Positions 11,101 to 19,486 are shown, counted from the stretch's first letter. The stretch is DNA of 33,695 nt from Photobacterium phosphoreum (GCF_002954725.1 NZ_MSCQ01000002.1:707740-741434), one strand, 5' to 3'. Notes: generated by a model from the sequence alone, not told the origin. A program made the numbers and translations.

Positions 11101-11953
11101 CATTATTTAATGTAAATGTCGTCGCACAACTGAGATTATTTAATATATAGCCAGCTGGCCCTCCCCAACTTAATGTATACGAGCTTGGCGTCATCGCTCT
11201 CGTGTCACCTGAACTAAAGTTTGCAGCTATATTCCCACTATCTGTCGCGATTAATGTGAAGTCACCAGGAACCGCACTGCCTCCTGGATTCACAACAGCG
11301 TTCAACGTTAAGCTACCTTGAACAAAAGAATATGCTTTAAACGTTACCAAATCTAACGCGCCGCCAGAACGGCCATCAAAGCCTGCTAATGCTTGGCCTG
11401 CTGGAGCAACAACACGGTTATAATATGTTCCACCATACGCATGATTAGGGCCTATTTGACCCGTTGATGGAGAAGCGGGTGCTGCTGCAATTTCTAATCG
11501 ATTTGTTCCACTATTAAATGAAACAGAACCACAATATAAACGAAACCATCCCATTACAGGCCACGTCGTGGTTTGTGCATCGACACCGACAACAGCTTGA
11601 TTCGCTGGACAATCCTGTGAGTATAATGTCCCTGATGCTGGCCCACCCCAAAGGGTGTTGCCTGAAAATGTTAACGTGGCAACACCACTAGATACATTAA
11701 CTGTTGAGCAGCGACCTCTTAATGCTCGTCCATCAAGAGCGCCACCCGAATTTGAGTTATAAAACTCAAACCCTGTCATTAGTTGACCACTTGGGCAGTT
11801 TTTCACGGAAAATGGAGAGCCACCCATACCACCTATAGAAAGCAAGTTACTTTGATATATTAAACCGACACCTTCAGCTGAAAAGCTTTTCTGGCTACAT
11901 AAAAATGTAGAACTTAATAAAAGAATGATAAGTGTTATATTTTTAGTAAGCAT
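5105..11953 (-). CDS. Giant secreted GEVED / L-type lectin / DUF11 multidomain protein (2282 aa)
   Basis: A large exported protein, probably extracellular or cell-surface. Approximate domains: signal peptide 1-26; two Cys-containing CPSGQ/CPANQ modules 30-220; SdrD-B-like module 298-432 ([10 protein letters not shown]...[11 protein letters not shown]); propeller-like DUF6923-type region 437-687; GEVED domain 688-850 (ends DGEVEDHQI); DUF11-like domain 856-960; L-type lectin domain 998-1225 ([29 protein letters not shown]); GEVED 1232-1410; second propeller-like region 1421-1729; GEVED 1733-1890; SdrD-B-like 1896-2000; C-terminal DUF11-like domain 2171-2282. Asp/Asn-rich loops (DSDDNG, DGDDNN) look calcium-binding. 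No LPXTG, C-terminal membrane helix or autotransporter barrel is seen, so the export or anchoring route is unclear. The ATG at 11953 begins a clean signal peptide and has GGAGG 11 nt upstream, inside the preceding gene; an ATG six codons earlier would lack a good ribosome site. Role inferred as adhesion or glycan binding. Confidence 0.85.
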   Translation of the reverse strand: MLTKNITLIILLLSSTFLCSQKSFSAEGVGLIYQSNLLSIGGMGGSPFSVKNCPSGQLMTGFEFYNSNSGGALDGRALRGRCSTVNVSSGVATLTFSGNTLWGGPASGTLYSQDCPANQAVVGVDAQTTTWPVMGWFRLYCGSVSFNSGTNRLEIAAAPASPSTGQIGPNHAYGGTYYNRVVAPAGQALAGFDGRSGGALDLVTFKAYSFVQGSLTLNAVVNPGGSAVPGDFTLIATDSGNIAANFSSGDTRAMTPSSYTLSWGGPAGYILNNLSCATTFTLNNGDDVTCTYTFDPPPSISGFVFNDDGSGGGTSANGVKDGSEAGLGITVPVVAYNTTSGQCYAANADPTTGAYSISLPTTGTYQVYEAINETNIASPTCPPTQSTVDPVTGTSGGGTVGDPSTHISSTPNIVTITAGVVSDVNFGDVVINNTFPTCDTSAYLTKDTPRKLYQVNLVTASETQLGSSHSPAYNGIGYSVAQNILWGVYPTGGSTNSDIVAFDRLHQRILKLNVPEINGISFPAGDVTDDDILVLVSGGTDGRRFYFIDVNPNSETYGQYLGRSAQTNISLGDIAIHPLDTSTAWGVTGNKKLYKFDLTIDRSTNTYSVAVTNVGQSNMTTSSAVGAVYFDNMGFMYASNNNTGALWRFDLSNLSAPSSTLVDATFLTNGQSASGNDGARCRYAPVPTDFADSPNTYGTDLTSNGPRHQTDIGLPYLGSNSPDNENDGQPTTIADGDDNNGLTPDDEDGFIQPSITTVLSGGNTLPLSVPVVSSGNDNLYGWIDFDLSGTFDNDERATVAVSASGNSTLNFTVPADIEIQDTFVRLRVCSSGESCDSPTGSTGDGEVEDHQISLKPPGDLELTLELEPGVNVTLGIPFNVAVKVENNGATIALNTKVTLPIPAGYSFVRAYEGDGETPTTMYDPATGELDLGAIGLGFNDYAVIRLTPQSLSAPAISGEISETSINDTDSTPNNGFNNGEDDTDTVTPNITNVIQPNTCDSPVVYEGGDSYLAANGEYVVTEAQTNQQGYLWSYDYIDLNQPMYAELAVYLGDRTCNTGCPNGIESGADGMTFVLSADSRDLNAVGSFGGGLGVGDIFGATPVSPSVVFEFDTFDNTFIGATDDAIGGQYIDHTGVYLNGDVYTPSTANTLIAATSVAGGELEDGRYHIAQFEWDPTTNQFTYYMDGVMIGQFTRDIRTDIGNNMVRFGFTGSTGDGYNLQKGCFTDAPNVLGSDFGDAVDTTTGTAINDYTTQYDHNGAHHVQVDSDDNGFIDLRLGNLWDADLGDLQNIHATADNNHNIADEDGVTVPFIANKGQNVAININVVEDGARLGTGQRLYGWLDLNLDGDWDDSGEQIISDASANIGNNNYNVLIPNSAVVGYSYLRIRLCSDVDCNSPVGRANDGEVEDYRILISDLVGNNQCDSILQTIRPVSSSTYTYTSLDVPSNPVTFSNIIDPVAITNQTNIANLNAIGFNRVDGLIYGTFTDMSQSERIHHLFVTDKTGTSFIDLGEIRAESSATIRRLQDGETFGFSAGDSLRNSGYSTTSATSTTLSSPTAGDVTIDGNYLIIWRTSWDSLVKVNLATQTFTTIPLSIGVMGGSIGGGPIDVGADLAISSQSGNGYVLDLNGDALYQIDLTTGAITSQLLTYFGAEPTLDANLKLQAGALVMDNGISLYAITNGGNHDSDNNGTIDLNDRAVVYRVNVITNDVEYVTASDRGSLQGNDGAGCYDSTDYGDAADTYGEASHAYWDSAVDGSADLYLGNRWDPEFGQWFTADASGDDTNGQNDEDLTIPNQIVVETSTNLALDVVGSGFVSIWVDLNNNGVFTDINEFLIDDEPVVTGINNIAITLDAASAEGFNGYTVMRVRLCSAINSCNTFSGSASNGEVEDHWFELLNRIVLNGLVFEDNGVGGANAAHDGIQQGTEIGLGNFTVTVTLNESGVTGYSIGDVIATEVTSGDGRYKFVLGVDFSTKDLLLDVVKQAEWIDISEADMSSTSQATSASVIDSQIAINANAGDEVFALNFGKVKEPRMEPDNFHDVTPGKSVLLPHKFTAATAGSVAFSIINLSASPANSSWNSTLYRDDDCNGIIDGIDAQITAPIAVIGNSAVCLLSKVFVPSNVPMNGQYHYDIEANMTFSDSTNTGHGITRSVLDKDTVRATFSGAGELTLSKTVRNITQNGAIITSNDAQPGDVLEYVVSFSNTSNAPITDVKVFDNTPIFTLLEQPVLCSNSLMPASLICNVVTKDGTNMAGYEGNITWELSGSLAGGESGFVVYRVTIQ

Positions 11954-12257
11954 ACGAATTAATTCCTCCATTAAATACTATTGCACTCCTAATATCTTGA
12001 CCAAAACGAAGATCACCGGATTGCCCGTGGGAAAATATATCGATCGTTTTAGAGTAAGGGGTATGATTGAGATGAAAGATAAAATCATCTAATGAATTAA
12101 TCACTTGATAAGACTCTATATGATTAGAGAAGAAAGGATCTGACACAAGTTCTTGATCAACAACCACTAACCGATTGGCCATCGGCTGTTTATCACTAAA
12201 CCAATTATTACCATATATAAATATCAGTAATAATGTAGCACTAATAATCTTATGCAT
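11943..12257 (-). CDS. Small secreted DUF4347-like protein overlapping the giant gene
   Basis: A 104-residue product with a hydrophobic N-terminal signal ([20 protein letters not shown]). It then shows the pattern of DUF4347 domains: a beta strand RLVVVDQ, a LDDFIFHLN helix region, and [15 protein letters not shown], matching the family's HIVSHGSPGSLQLG core. DUF4347 normally sits at the N-terminus of very large surface proteins and is longer (about 160 residues); here it stops soon after the SHG motif. The last 11 bases overlap the start of the 2282-residue gene in another frame, and the ribosome site of that gene (GGAGG) lies within this gene's last codons, so the two are probably translationally coupled. 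It could be a decayed N-terminal remnant or a functional partner. Confidence 0.65.
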   Translation of the reverse strand: MHKIISATLLLIFIYGNNWFSDKQPMANRLVVVDQELVSDPFFSNHIESYQVINSLDDFIFHLNHTPYSKTIDIFSHGQSGDLRFGQDIRSAIVFNGGINSYAY

Positions 12258-12574
12258 GAAGTCACCTCATAGAGTCTAAGTGAAACTATGCATGAATAAG
12301 ACCAACTTAAATGTTATTGTTTTTCAAGTGGTTAAATAATTCGTATTAAAATACGAATCGCTATTCGCAAAATTATCCTAAAAAAAACTCTTCTCCTATT
12401 TTTATCACTAAATAAAGCATATTTTTTATGATATTTATCATATAAGCCACTTAATTAAAAAGATAATTTAACGGATAGCGAACCGTTATAAGTAGAATAA
12501 AAAAGTACAAATTTTGTTTATATCTTTATTAAATTGCTTCGCAATATAGATATATAAATAACTCACAATCAATA
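12258..12574. other. AT-rich spacer upstream of the DUF4347/giant-protein operon
   Basis: No gene is seen. The stretch is very AT-rich and presumably contains the promoter of the minus-strand surface-protein operon. It holds an inverted repeat ATTCGTAT/ATACGAAT (12339-12346 and 12351-12358) and a short hairpin ATTGC-TTC-GCAAT near 12533-12545. No clear -35/-10 pair could be fixed. Confidence 0.4.
12339..12358. promoter_or_regulatory. 8-bp inverted repeat, candidate operator
   Basis: ATTCGTAT and ATACGAAT are separated by TAAA, about 80 bp upstream of the DUF4347-like gene. There is no adjacent T-run, so an operator is more likely than a terminator. The binding protein is unknown. Confidence 0.35.
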
Positions 12575-12609
12575 AAAAGGTGCTAATACACCTGTATTTA
12601 GCACCTTTT
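12575..12609 (-). terminator. Intrinsic terminator of the kef operon
   Basis: A perfect 12-bp stem (AAAAGGTGCTAA 12575-12586 / TTAGCACCTTTT 12598-12609) with an 11-nt loop, 27 bp past the stop of the KefC-like gene. On the minus strand the stem runs into T residues. Confidence 0.85.
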
Positions 12610-12635
12610 ATTTTGATAAAACACCCAGCTAGAAT

Positions 12636-14576
12636 TTAACTTTCTTTTTTATCCACCTGCATTTGCTCGGCTTCTGCAATAAAGTTTTTAGGCGGCGGTG
12701 TCCAACCACGTTCTGATTTAGTGTGCTTATCAGTACGTTCTTGCTTCATTGCCTCACCTAACGTCTGTTCTAATTGCATAAACAATTCAACATAAGAGCT
12801 ATTAAAGCGATCTTCTTCGGTGCTATCACGCCATGTTTGATACAACAGCTCCTTACTTTTCGCTTCAGTTTCAACAAACATTGCTTTTTGCTGCTCAGCC
12901 CTAAATGGATGTACGCCTAATTCTTTTAAAGCTTGTGCGCCCATTGCTAACGCTGAACGGTAGGTTTCACTGATCACATAATCGGCACCTGCGCAGCGTA
13001 ATGAATAGTGATGACCTCTATCGTAAGCACGGGCTAACACACGAACATGCGGATAAGTTTGCTTAATATAATGTACTAACTCTGTTGCACGCTCTTGATC
13101 ATCAATCGCCACCACAAACACTTTGGCATCTTCTATTCCAGCGGTATGCAGTAAATCATGGCGGGTAGCATCACCGAAAAAACTCTTAATATCAATTTGA
13201 CGCATATTGTCAATTTGGGTTACAGAGTGATCGAGTACTACTGTTTGCATACCATTAGAGGTTAATAAGCGATTCACAATCTGACCAAAACGCCCAATAC
13301 CAGCAATGATCACCTTACCTTGTTCGTCTATTTCATCCGCTTCACGTTCATTTTTAGCCGCACTGAATCGTGGTAAAATAACTTTATCAAACAAAATAAA
13401 TAACCCAGGGGTTAAGAACATCGACAATGCCACTACCAACGATAATGTTTGACCTAATTCAGCTGGCAATACATTATTTTGGACGGTGTAATTCAATAAT
13501 ACAAAACCAAACTCACCCGCCTGTGCCAAGCTCAACGCAAATAACCATCGGTCACTGCCTTTTACTTTAAACACAAACGCTAAAATTAATAATACCAAGG
13601 CTTTGATCAGCATAACGCCAAGGGTTAACCCAATAATGGTGCCAAATTGATCAAATAAGATACTGAAATTGATACCTGCGCCAACGGTGATAAAGAACAA
13701 CCCGAGCAATAACCCTTTAAACGGCTCAATATTCGATTCTAGCTCGTGGCGGAACTCACTGTTAGCCAGTACCACACCAGCAAGGAACGTACCTAATGCT
13801 GGTGATAAACCAATTAAGCTCATTAACGCCGCAATACCAATCACCAACATTAACGCTGTCGCGGTAAAAATTTCACGTAAACCCGATGCGGCAACAAAGC
13901 GGAATAATGGACGACTTAGATAATGTCCACCAACAACCACCCCCGCAATCGCTAGGATCACAACAATCGCGTAACCCCAACCGGGCAAACCTGCCACTAA
14001 ACTGAGATCTTCATGATGTTCAGCCGCAGCGGTCACCGTTGATTGAGCTTTTTCCACCAATTCAGGTAAGGCAAGTAACGGAATCAATGCCAACATCGGA
14101 ATAACGGCAATATCTTGAAACAACAGCACTGAAAACGCACTTTTGCCGCCTTCGGTTTTGTTTAATCCTTTTTCATTAAAGGTTTGCAGTACAATTGCTG
14201 TTGATGATAATGAAAAAATAAGACCTATCGCTAACGAATATGTCCAACCAACGCCTAATGCAATTGAAATTCCCATCACAACGGCAGCAGTAACAACAAC
14301 TTGCAGACCACCTAACCCTAATAAACGATGGCGCATTCCCCACAGCATTTTAGGCTCTAGCTCTAGGCCAACGATAAATAACATCATTACCACCCCAAAC
14401 TCAGCAAAGTGCTGGATCGTAGTGGTTTCACTGCCGACTAACCCAATAACAGGACCAATAACGACACCTGCAATCAAGTAACCCAATACAGAGCCGAGCC
14501 CAAATCGTTTAGCGATAGGCACAGCAATCACCGCAGCAAATAAATAGATAAATGCTTGTAAAAATATTCCCGTCAT
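12636..14576 (-). CDS. kefC: KefB/KefC-type K+/H+ antiporter (CPA2) with RCK domain
   Basis: A 646-residue inner-membrane protein that by family mediates glutathione-gated K+ efflux coupled to cytoplasmic acidification, protecting against electrophiles. Residues 1-400 form a 12-13 segment CPA2 antiporter core with the key Gln154-Asp155 (QDIAVIP). The loop RHELESNIEPFKG (276-288) closely matches the regulatory loop of KefC. Residues 420-540 are a Rossmann RCK/TrkA-N domain (GIGRFG, 426-431) with the KefC-like HPFRAEQQ helix after it, and a charged tail follows. The start is two bases after the stop of the KefF-like gene, with GGAG just upstream inside that gene, so the two are translationally coupled. 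KefB versus KefC cannot be separated with confidence. Confidence 0.9.
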   Translation of the reverse strand: MTGIFLQAFIYLFAAVIAVPIAKRFGLGSVLGYLIAGVVIGPVIGLVGSETTTIQHFAEFGVVMMLFIVGLELEPKMLWGMRHRLLGLGGLQVVVTAAVVMGISIALGVGWTYSLAIGLIFSLSSTAIVLQTFNEKGLNKTEGGKSAFSVLLFQDIAVIPMLALIPLLALPELVEKAQSTVTAAAEHHEDLSLVAGLPGWGYAIVVILAIAGVVVGGHYLSRPLFRFVAASGLREIFTATALMLVIGIAALMSLIGLSPALGTFLAGVVLANSEFRHELESNIEPFKGLLLGLFFITVGAGINFSILFDQFGTIIGLTLGVMLIKALVLLILAFVFKVKGSDRWLFALSLAQAGEFGFVLLNYTVQNNVLPAELGQTLSLVVALSMFLTPGLFILFDKVILPRFSAAKNEREADEIDEQGKVIIAGIGRFGQIVNRLLTSNGMQTVVLDHSVTQIDNMRQIDIKSFFGDATRHDLLHTAGIEDAKVFVVAIDDQERATELVHYIKQTYPHVRVLARAYDRGHHYSLRCAGADYVISETYRSALAMGAQALKELGVHPFRAEQQKAMFVETEAKSKELLYQTWRDSTEEDRFNSSYVELFMQLEQTLGEAMKQERTDKHTKSERGWTPPPKNFIAEAEQMQVDKKES

Positions 14577-14578
14577 GG

Positions 14579-15196
14579 CTACTCCGTGATCACAAGATCA
14601 AGACTATGATTTAATTTTGATAATTTACTCGCAACATCATAATCGAGCTTATTCTCTGCGATTGCGACTAATACACGACGCCAACTTTCTAGGTGTTTAA
14701 CCACTCGCTGTTCTTCAGTTGCAGTTCCGGCACCAAATAAAGCAAACGGAGCCAAAAATTCCATTCCGGTTAACTCTGCCATTTGTTCTAGCGGCTGTAA
14801 TAACTGTCGAATGGTAAAATGGTTGAAACCTTCTTTACGGTAACTCGATTCAGAACCACCAGCGGTAAGCGCACAGAGGAATTTTTTCCCCACTAACGCC
14901 TTTCCTTCACTGCCATAAGCAAAGCCATATTCCAACACTAAATCTTGCCATTCTTTTAATAACGACGGGGTGGAATACCAATACAGTGGGAACATAAACA
15001 CAATCACATCATGATCACGTAAACGTTGCTGTTCTTTATCAATATCAATGCGAAAATTGGGATACTCAGCATATAAATCCACGGTAGTGACGTGATTGAA
15101 ACCTTTAGATGCATTAAATAACGGTACATTGATTTCAGAACGGTTTTGTGACGGATGAGCAAATAGAATCAGGACTTTGTTTTGAGAATCAGACAT
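14579..15196 (-). CDS. kefF: KefF/KefG-type flavodoxin-fold ancillary quinone reductase
   Basis: A 205-residue flavodoxin-like NAD(P)H:quinone oxidoreductase. The N-terminus KVLILFAHPSQNRSEIN is the FMN phosphate-binding start of this family; DVIVFMFPLYWYSTPSLLKEW (about 64-84) and the FLCALTAGGSESSY stretch (about 106-119) are KefF/KefG signatures. In Escherichia coli such proteins bind the Kef antiporter and are needed for its full activity. Placement two bases before a KefC-like gene fits that role. An AAGGA sequence six bases before the ATG supports the start. The antiporter partnership is inferred from family and context. Confidence 0.9.
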   Translation of the reverse strand: MSDSQNKVLILFAHPSQNRSEINVPLFNASKGFNHVTTVDLYAEYPNFRIDIDKEQQRLRDHDVIVFMFPLYWYSTPSLLKEWQDLVLEYGFAYGSEGKALVGKKFLCALTAGGSESSYRKEGFNHFTIRQLLQPLEQMAELTGMEFLAPFALFGAGTATEEQRVVKHLESWRRVLVAIAENKLDYDVASKLSKLNHSLDLVITE

Positions 15197-15305
15197 TGTT
15201 TTCCTTATTATTGTCGTCTTATCTTTATTATAAATAATACGCTAACAAAACAATCTTTTATAAAAAATTGCCGTGATCACACATCATCAATACTATCTAG
15301 ACATA

Positions 15306-16253
15306 TTACCGAATAAATCCAGCATTTTCATGAATTTTACTTGGAGGTAAGCCAAAATAACGTTTAAATTCCCGGCTAAATTGCGTTGGGCTCTCATAGC
15401 CAACCTGTCCTGCAGCAATATTAGCAGCCATACCTTGTTGTAAGATTAACGTTTTAGCATTATTTAAACGTATTTTCTTAATATATTGCATCGGCGGATC
15501 AGTCACGACCTGCTTAAATACTTTATGAAATACCGACACACTCATACCAGCCATTGCTGCCAACTCATGTACCTGTAATTTAGTATCATAATGCAATTGT
15601 ACATAATCAATAACCGCTGAAATTTTTGATAATGCGCTATCTTGCTCACAGTATTGTGCTAATAAATAACCTTGTTCTCCCTGTAGTAAATAATAAAATA
15701 ACTGCCGAATTAATGACGGTCCAATCACTGTCGCATCAAGAGGATCGTGCAATACTTCTAATAATTGCTCAACACTACGATACATACGCTCTGTCATCTT
15801 TGTCGTCGCTACTCCGCAACTACCCTCATAATTAAATTGACGTTGTTGTTGTGACTCAATCATTGTCACTAACTGACGAATAACGGTTAAATCAAAATCA
15901 ATATTAATACCAATTAATGGCTGCTGTTGTGAGGCAAAGGTTTCACAAACAATGGGATAAGGTGTGGTTACCAATAAACACTGCTGTGGATCATAATTAA
16001 ACTGATATTGGTTTAAATGGCCGATTTTGTGGCCTTGAATAATAATAACAATACCTTGCTCATACATTTGCGGGCTGTGTTTGTGGTAACTATCAATCCG
16101 AAACAAACGCACTCCAGCAAGATTGGTATCCACACGAGCCGATTTATGCGCCAATCCAGAATACTGACACAATGACGTTGCGAGCGTCATTAATTGGGTG
16201 GGCACTAATGGCGACTGATTAACAGTTATATCTGGTGCGTTCTCTATATTCAC
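15306..16253 (-). CDS. yqhC: AraC-family regulator, YqhC-like
   Basis: A 315-residue regulator with an N-terminal AraC_N-type cupin sensing region (about 35-190, including YEQGIVIIIQGHKIG and TTPYPIVCET) and a C-terminal double helix-turn-helix (about 210-310, VHELAAMAGMSVSVFHKVFK and GYESPTQFSREFKRYFG). In E. coli YqhC senses reactive aldehydes such as glyoxal and activates yqhD; here the gene is divergent from a YqhD-like gene across about 220 bp, which supports orthology. It precedes the KefF-like gene on the same strand by about 110 bp, so it may also affect that pair. The start codon is GTG; no strong ribosome site is seen and an internal ATG at residue 22 is possible. Confidence 0.85.
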   Translation of the reverse strand: MNIENAPDITVNQSPLVPTQLMTLATSLCQYSGLAHKSARVDTNLAGVRLFRIDSYHKHSPQMYEQGIVIIIQGHKIGHLNQYQFNYDPQQCLLVTTPYPIVCETFASQQQPLIGINIDFDLTVIRQLVTMIESQQQRQFNYEGSCGVATTKMTERMYRSVEQLLEVLHDPLDATVIGPSLIRQLFYYLLQGEQGYLLAQYCEQDSALSKISAVIDYVQLHYDTKLQVHELAAMAGMSVSVFHKVFKQVVTDPPMQYIKKIRLNNAKTLILQQGMAANIAAGQVGYESPTQFSREFKRYFGLPPSKIHENAGFIR

Positions 16254-16472
16254 GATTATCTATCCATAACTGATTTCGGTTACCTTAGCAGACCTCAATC
16301 ACAAAGCAATCATAACCAACGTCAACAAAAGAGAAATAGGCAAGTATTAAAGAGGATTATGTATTAAGTAAAGCATCATTATCACCTAGACTGTTGGTAT
16401 CAAAGGTACACAGTATCTGATAACAAAATCATTATAATAATCAGCTTCAGTTTGCTGTACGAGGAAAATAAA
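16254..16472. promoter_or_regulatory. Divergent yqhC-yqhD control region
   Basis: A 219-bp AT-rich spacer between the divergent AraC regulator and aldehyde reductase genes; by analogy it should hold the YqhC binding sites and both promoters. I cannot fix the sites from sequence alone. The only firm element is the ribosome site GAGGA at 16461-16465 for the reductase. Confidence 0.55.
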
Positions 16473-17624
16473 ATGAACAAATTTACTTATCAAAGCCCAA
16501 CAAAAATTCATTTTGGTGAAGGTCAAATTGCTGAAATTGCCAATGACATTCCTAAAGATAAGAAAATCTTAGTCGTTTACGGTGGCGGTTCAATCAAAAC
16601 CAATGGTGTGTATGAACAAGTTGCCGCAGCACTGACTGGTTTTAATTGGGGCGAGTTTTCTGGTGTCGAGTCAAACCCACAATATGACACCCTAATGCAA
16701 GCGGTTGCCAAAGTGAAAGCGGAAGACTACGATTTCCTATTAGCTGTTGGCGGTGGTTCAGTGGTTGATGGTACTAAATTCATTGCCGCAGCTGCATGTT
16801 ATGAAGGCACTGATCCATGGGAAATTCTACATGACCAAGCACCCGTTATTACTGCACTCCCTATTGGGTGTGTATTAACACTGCCAGCAACAGGCTCTGA
16901 AACTAACGGTGGTTCTGTGGTTTCTCGTAGTAAAGATAAGTTGTTCTTTGGCTCACCACTAGTGAAACCGACGTTTGCTATCTTAGATCCACAAACCACA
17001 TTAAGCCTATCACCTCGCCAAGTGTCTAACGGTGTGGTGGATGCTTTTGTTCATACCATGGAGCAATACTTAACTTTCCCTGTGAATGCTAAAGTCCAAG
17101 ATCGTTTTGCGGAAGGTCTATTGCTTACACTTATCGAAGAAGGCCCGAAAGCACTAGCAACCCCAGATGATATCGCAGTTCGTGCCAATATCATGTGGTC
17201 TGCAACTCAAGCATTAAATGGCTTAATTGGTGTTGGTGTTCCACAAGATTGGACAACGCATATGATTGGCCATGAGCTTACTGGTAACTACAGTATTGAT
17301 CATGCGCGTACATTAAGTATTGTGTTACCTGCAGTCATGCAAGTGTGTCGTAAAGAGAAACAAGCGAAATTAGTTCAATATGCAGAACGCGTATTTGGCA
17401 TTACGACGGGCACAAATGACGAGCGTATTGATGCTGCTATTGCGCACACCATTGCCTTCTTTAAAGAGATGGATGTCCCAACCTCATTGGCTGATGTTGA
17501 ACTAGGCGCTGCTGATATTGATGTACTAATTGCCAGCTTAGAGAAACACGGTAGAACAGCATTAGGCGAACACGGCAAATTAACCATTGCTGATAGCCGC
17601 AAGATTTTAGAGACTGCGTTGTAA
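16473..17624 (+). CDS. yqhD: NADPH-dependent aldehyde reductase, YqhD-like iron-type alcohol dehydrogenase
   Basis: A 383-residue group III (iron-containing) alcohol dehydrogenase that by family reduces a broad range of short aldehydes, including methylglyoxal and lipid-peroxidation products, with NADPH. The GGGS motif at 37-40 is the NADPH-phosphate-binding loop typical of YqhD, and GGGSVVDG lies at 93-100. Metal ligands by alignment with the family are Asp190, His194, His263 and His277. Length equals the E. coli protein to within a few residues. The ATG at 16473 follows GAGGA with 7-nt spacing; an in-frame start 21 bases upstream is ignored. It is divergent from the YqhC-like regulator and closed by a strong terminator. 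Confidence 0.93.
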   Translation: MNKFTYQSPTKIHFGEGQIAEIANDIPKDKKILVVYGGGSIKTNGVYEQVAAALTGFNWGEFSGVESNPQYDTLMQAVAKVKAEDYDFLLAVGGGSVVDGTKFIAAAACYEGTDPWEILHDQAPVITALPIGCVLTLPATGSETNGGSVVSRSKDKLFFGSPLVKPTFAILDPQTTLSLSPRQVSNGVVDAFVHTMEQYLTFPVNAKVQDRFAEGLLLTLIEEGPKALATPDDIAVRANIMWSATQALNGLIGVGVPQDWTTHMIGHELTGNYSIDHARTLSIVLPAVMQVCRKEKQAKLVQYAERVFGITTGTNDERIDAAIAHTIAFFKEMDVPTSLADVELGAADIDVLIASLEKHGRTALGEHGKLTIADSRKILETAL

Positions 17625-17662
17625 TTTCTAATAACTTATAGCACACGATTAAATAATTTTAG

Positions 17663-17696
17663 AGGCTAGGTATTTTATAATATCTGGCCTTTTTTT
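17663..17696 (+). terminator. Intrinsic terminator of yqhD
   Basis: A 12-bp stem with two G-T wobbles (AGGCTAGGTATT 17663-17674 / AATATCTGGCCT 17679-17690), loop TTAT, then seven T residues. It lies 38 bp after the yqhD stop. Confidence 0.88.
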
Positions 17697-17770
17697 ATGG
17701 CGTGTAGTTTATAATTGGAATTATCTGGTCTTAAACAGAAAACTTAACCTTGAGCTAAAAATACCTACCC

Positions 17771-18112
17771 TTATAATCGCGACTGACGACTATAGTTACA
17801 TGCGTATGCGATACCTTGAACCTGATCTGTCGCTACACCATAGTTATTTGAAGTCATGATCACAGCATTTGCCCCTTGAGCAAAAGCCGCCTCTTTAAGA
17901 TAAATATGGGACGCTCTTTTTATGCCTAAAGATGAATGCAACGTAACATCATAAGTCTCTTCTACTGTATTAATAATAATACAATCAGCAAAATTTCCCA
18001 TTTGCTCAACTGATTCATATTCAGTCACTTTAGCTGACGTTTCTGTCGGCGCAGTAGAACAACCAAATAGCAATGATGTGCCAATAAATATAATAAATTT
18101 AGGGTAAACCAT
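17771..18112 (-). CDS. Small lipoprotein of unknown function
   Basis: A 113-residue protein with a lipoprotein signal: MVYPKFIIFIGTSLLFGC, lipobox LFGC with the lipidated Cys at 18, followed by Ser-Thr. This predicts outer-membrane sorting because there is no Asp at +2. The mature part has one Cys at about 44 and another near the end (YACN). Its alternation of a basic strand and an Ala-rich helix (KEAAFAQGANAVIM) is reminiscent of DUF4156/RcsF-type small lipoproteins, but I cannot assign a family firmly. GGAG seven bases before the ATG supports the start. It stands alone between yqhD and the transposase-like gene. Confidence 0.8.
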   Translation of the reverse strand: MVYPKFIIFIGTSLLFGCSTAPTETSAKVTEYESVEQMGNFADCIIINTVEETYDVTLHSSLGIKRASHIYLKEAAFAQGANAVIMTSNNYGVATDQVQGIAYACNYSRQSRL

Positions 18113-18184
18113 ACTATTCTCCAGATTCCAAACCGACCAATCAGAATATCATACCATATAAATATCAGAAATATTTTAGCCATC

Positions 18185-18196
18185 TTGGACAGCCAA
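18185..18196. repeat. Small hairpin TTGG-ACAG-CCAA downstream of the RAYT gene
   Basis: A 4-bp stem with loop ACAG. Its core TGGACAGCCA (18186-18195) is the exact reverse complement of TGGCTGTCCA at 19461-19470 on the other side of the Y1 transposase gene. It is bracketed by an 11-bp direct repeat AAATATTTTAG (18169-18179 and 18195-18205). Confidence 0.5.
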
Positions 18197-18387
18197 ATAT
18201 TTTAGTTCTTAAATAGACACCGCAAAAAACAACTATTCCACCAGCAATAAACTCTTTTACTATAAAAATTACGGCTTATTATTTATAATTCTTCGCTAAA
18301 TCTGTCACATCCCTATATTTCAGGATCAACAATGCCCACAATCCTGGCGGTTATTGCGGTATGTTTATCTATAAATAAAAAGCGTAT

Positions 18388-19398
18388 TTAATTAGGATGT
18401 AACTGGTGACTCGCCGATTTTCCTTTGCACCAATGCCCACCAATACGCTGTTTGAATGCACACATCTGTGACCATTTACCGCTCACATTAGCATAGCGTT
18501 CCATAAACTGTTCACTATGCTCAAGCCAAGCATCTGCTGTTATTCCTAATTGTTGCAAAATTTTTGGTTGGCTAGATGCAATAAAACCTTTTTTATCATT
18601 CCGAATACACCGGCCTGTCCAGTCAATAAGTTCGAGATAATCAGCAAAAGCAAAGTTTATTCCTGCTATTTTTGCCTGATGCTCGGCACCAACAAAAGGT
18701 AATAATTGAAATTGGTTACCACTTGATGGCTCTTTTTTTGAACTAGAGGGCTTAACTTTCTGATATTCAAGAATACGTTGCTGGATCGAGGTAAAATCTG
18801 ATTGCTGTAATGACGATGTAACACCTGCCCTAATCGGATTTAAATCAACATACATCATGCACGATAGTAACGCTTGTTCATCGAGTAGTGCTTGAGACTT
18901 AAACCGCCCTTCCCAAAAAGCCCCTTTACATTGGTCCTCTTTATTAGCTTTTCGTGCTATTTCTTCATTAAGACAGCGCATAAACCAGCTAATACTGCCT
19001 AATCGTTGCTGCCATTCAGCCACTAAATTTGATAATGCTTGTTGTTTATCTGCACCGATTTGACCCTCTTTTAAAAAATCGACCGCAATAGGATGACCAT
19101 TAAATAACTGCAACCAACGCGATATTACTTCTTCGGAGGATAACTTTTGCTGTTGCTCTATATCTATTTTCAGCACCAAATGATAATGGTTACTCATCAC
19201 TGCATAAGCGCAAACATCAATACAAAATACAGCGGCTAATTGTTTGATTTTATTTACTATCCAACCACGACGATGGTGATAGTTTTTACCGTTATACGGA
19301 TCGTCGCCACACAAATAGGCACGACGTACACAGCGATTAATCACATGATAAAAAGGCGTGATTTGAGGCTCTATCAATTTCCGTCTTGAGATTGTCAT
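18388..19398 (-). CDS. Y1 (HUH) transposase-like protein, RAYT type
   Basis: A 336-residue member of the REP-associated tyrosine transposase/IS200-like group. Visible hallmarks are TPFYHVINRCVRRAYLCG near the N-terminus, YAVMSNHYHLVLKI containing the HUH-like HYH metal-binding site, KGAFWEGRFKSQALLDE, and MMYVDLNPIRAG. These enzymes nick single-stranded hairpin DNA. The ATG at 19398 gives the family N-terminus MTISRRK...TPFYH and has GGTGA just upstream; starts at 19410 and 19455 are possible. It lies alone between spacers, and a pair of inverted hairpins (18185-18196 and 19460-19471) flanks it, which may be its substrates. The frame is intact. Confidence 0.88.
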   Translation of the reverse strand: MTISRRKLIEPQITPFYHVINRCVRRAYLCGDDPYNGKNYHHRRGWIVNKIKQLAAVFCIDVCAYAVMSNHYHLVLKIDIEQQQKLSSEEVISRWLQLFNGHPIAVDFLKEGQIGADKQQALSNLVAEWQQRLGSISWFMRCLNEEIARKANKEDQCKGAFWEGRFKSQALLDEQALLSCMMYVDLNPIRAGVTSSLQQSDFTSIQQRILEYQKVKPSSSKKEPSSGNQFQLLPFVGAEHQAKIAGINFAFADYLELIDWTGRCIRNDKKGFIASSQPKILQQLGITADAWLEHSEQFMERYANVSGKWSQMCAFKQRIGGHWCKGKSASHQLHPN

Positions 19399-19459
19399 TC
19401 GTTTCACCATAAGCAACTTGAAGCTTAAGTGTAGTAGCTCATGATTGATGTGCAATGTT

Positions 19460-19471
19460 ATGGCTGTCCAT
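19460..19471. repeat. Small hairpin ATGG-CTGT-CCAT upstream of the RAYT gene
   Basis: A 4-bp stem with loop CTGT. The 10-bp core is the inverse of the one at 18186-18195. The outer pair is A-T here and T-A in the other copy, so pairing is kept although the bases differ. Confidence 0.5.
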
Positions 19472-19486
19472 TAATCTTTTAAAATA

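Noticed and set aside
11943..11971. Possible frameshift joining the DUF4347-like frame to the giant protein
   Set aside because: The giant frame has its own signal peptide and ribosome site, and there is no slippery sequence; two genes are simpler, though a decayed fusion is not excluded.
13669..14481. Plus-strand frames of 84 and 112 codons across the KefC-like gene
   Set aside because: Antisense to membrane-segment codons; the real KefC motifs lie in the other strand's frame.
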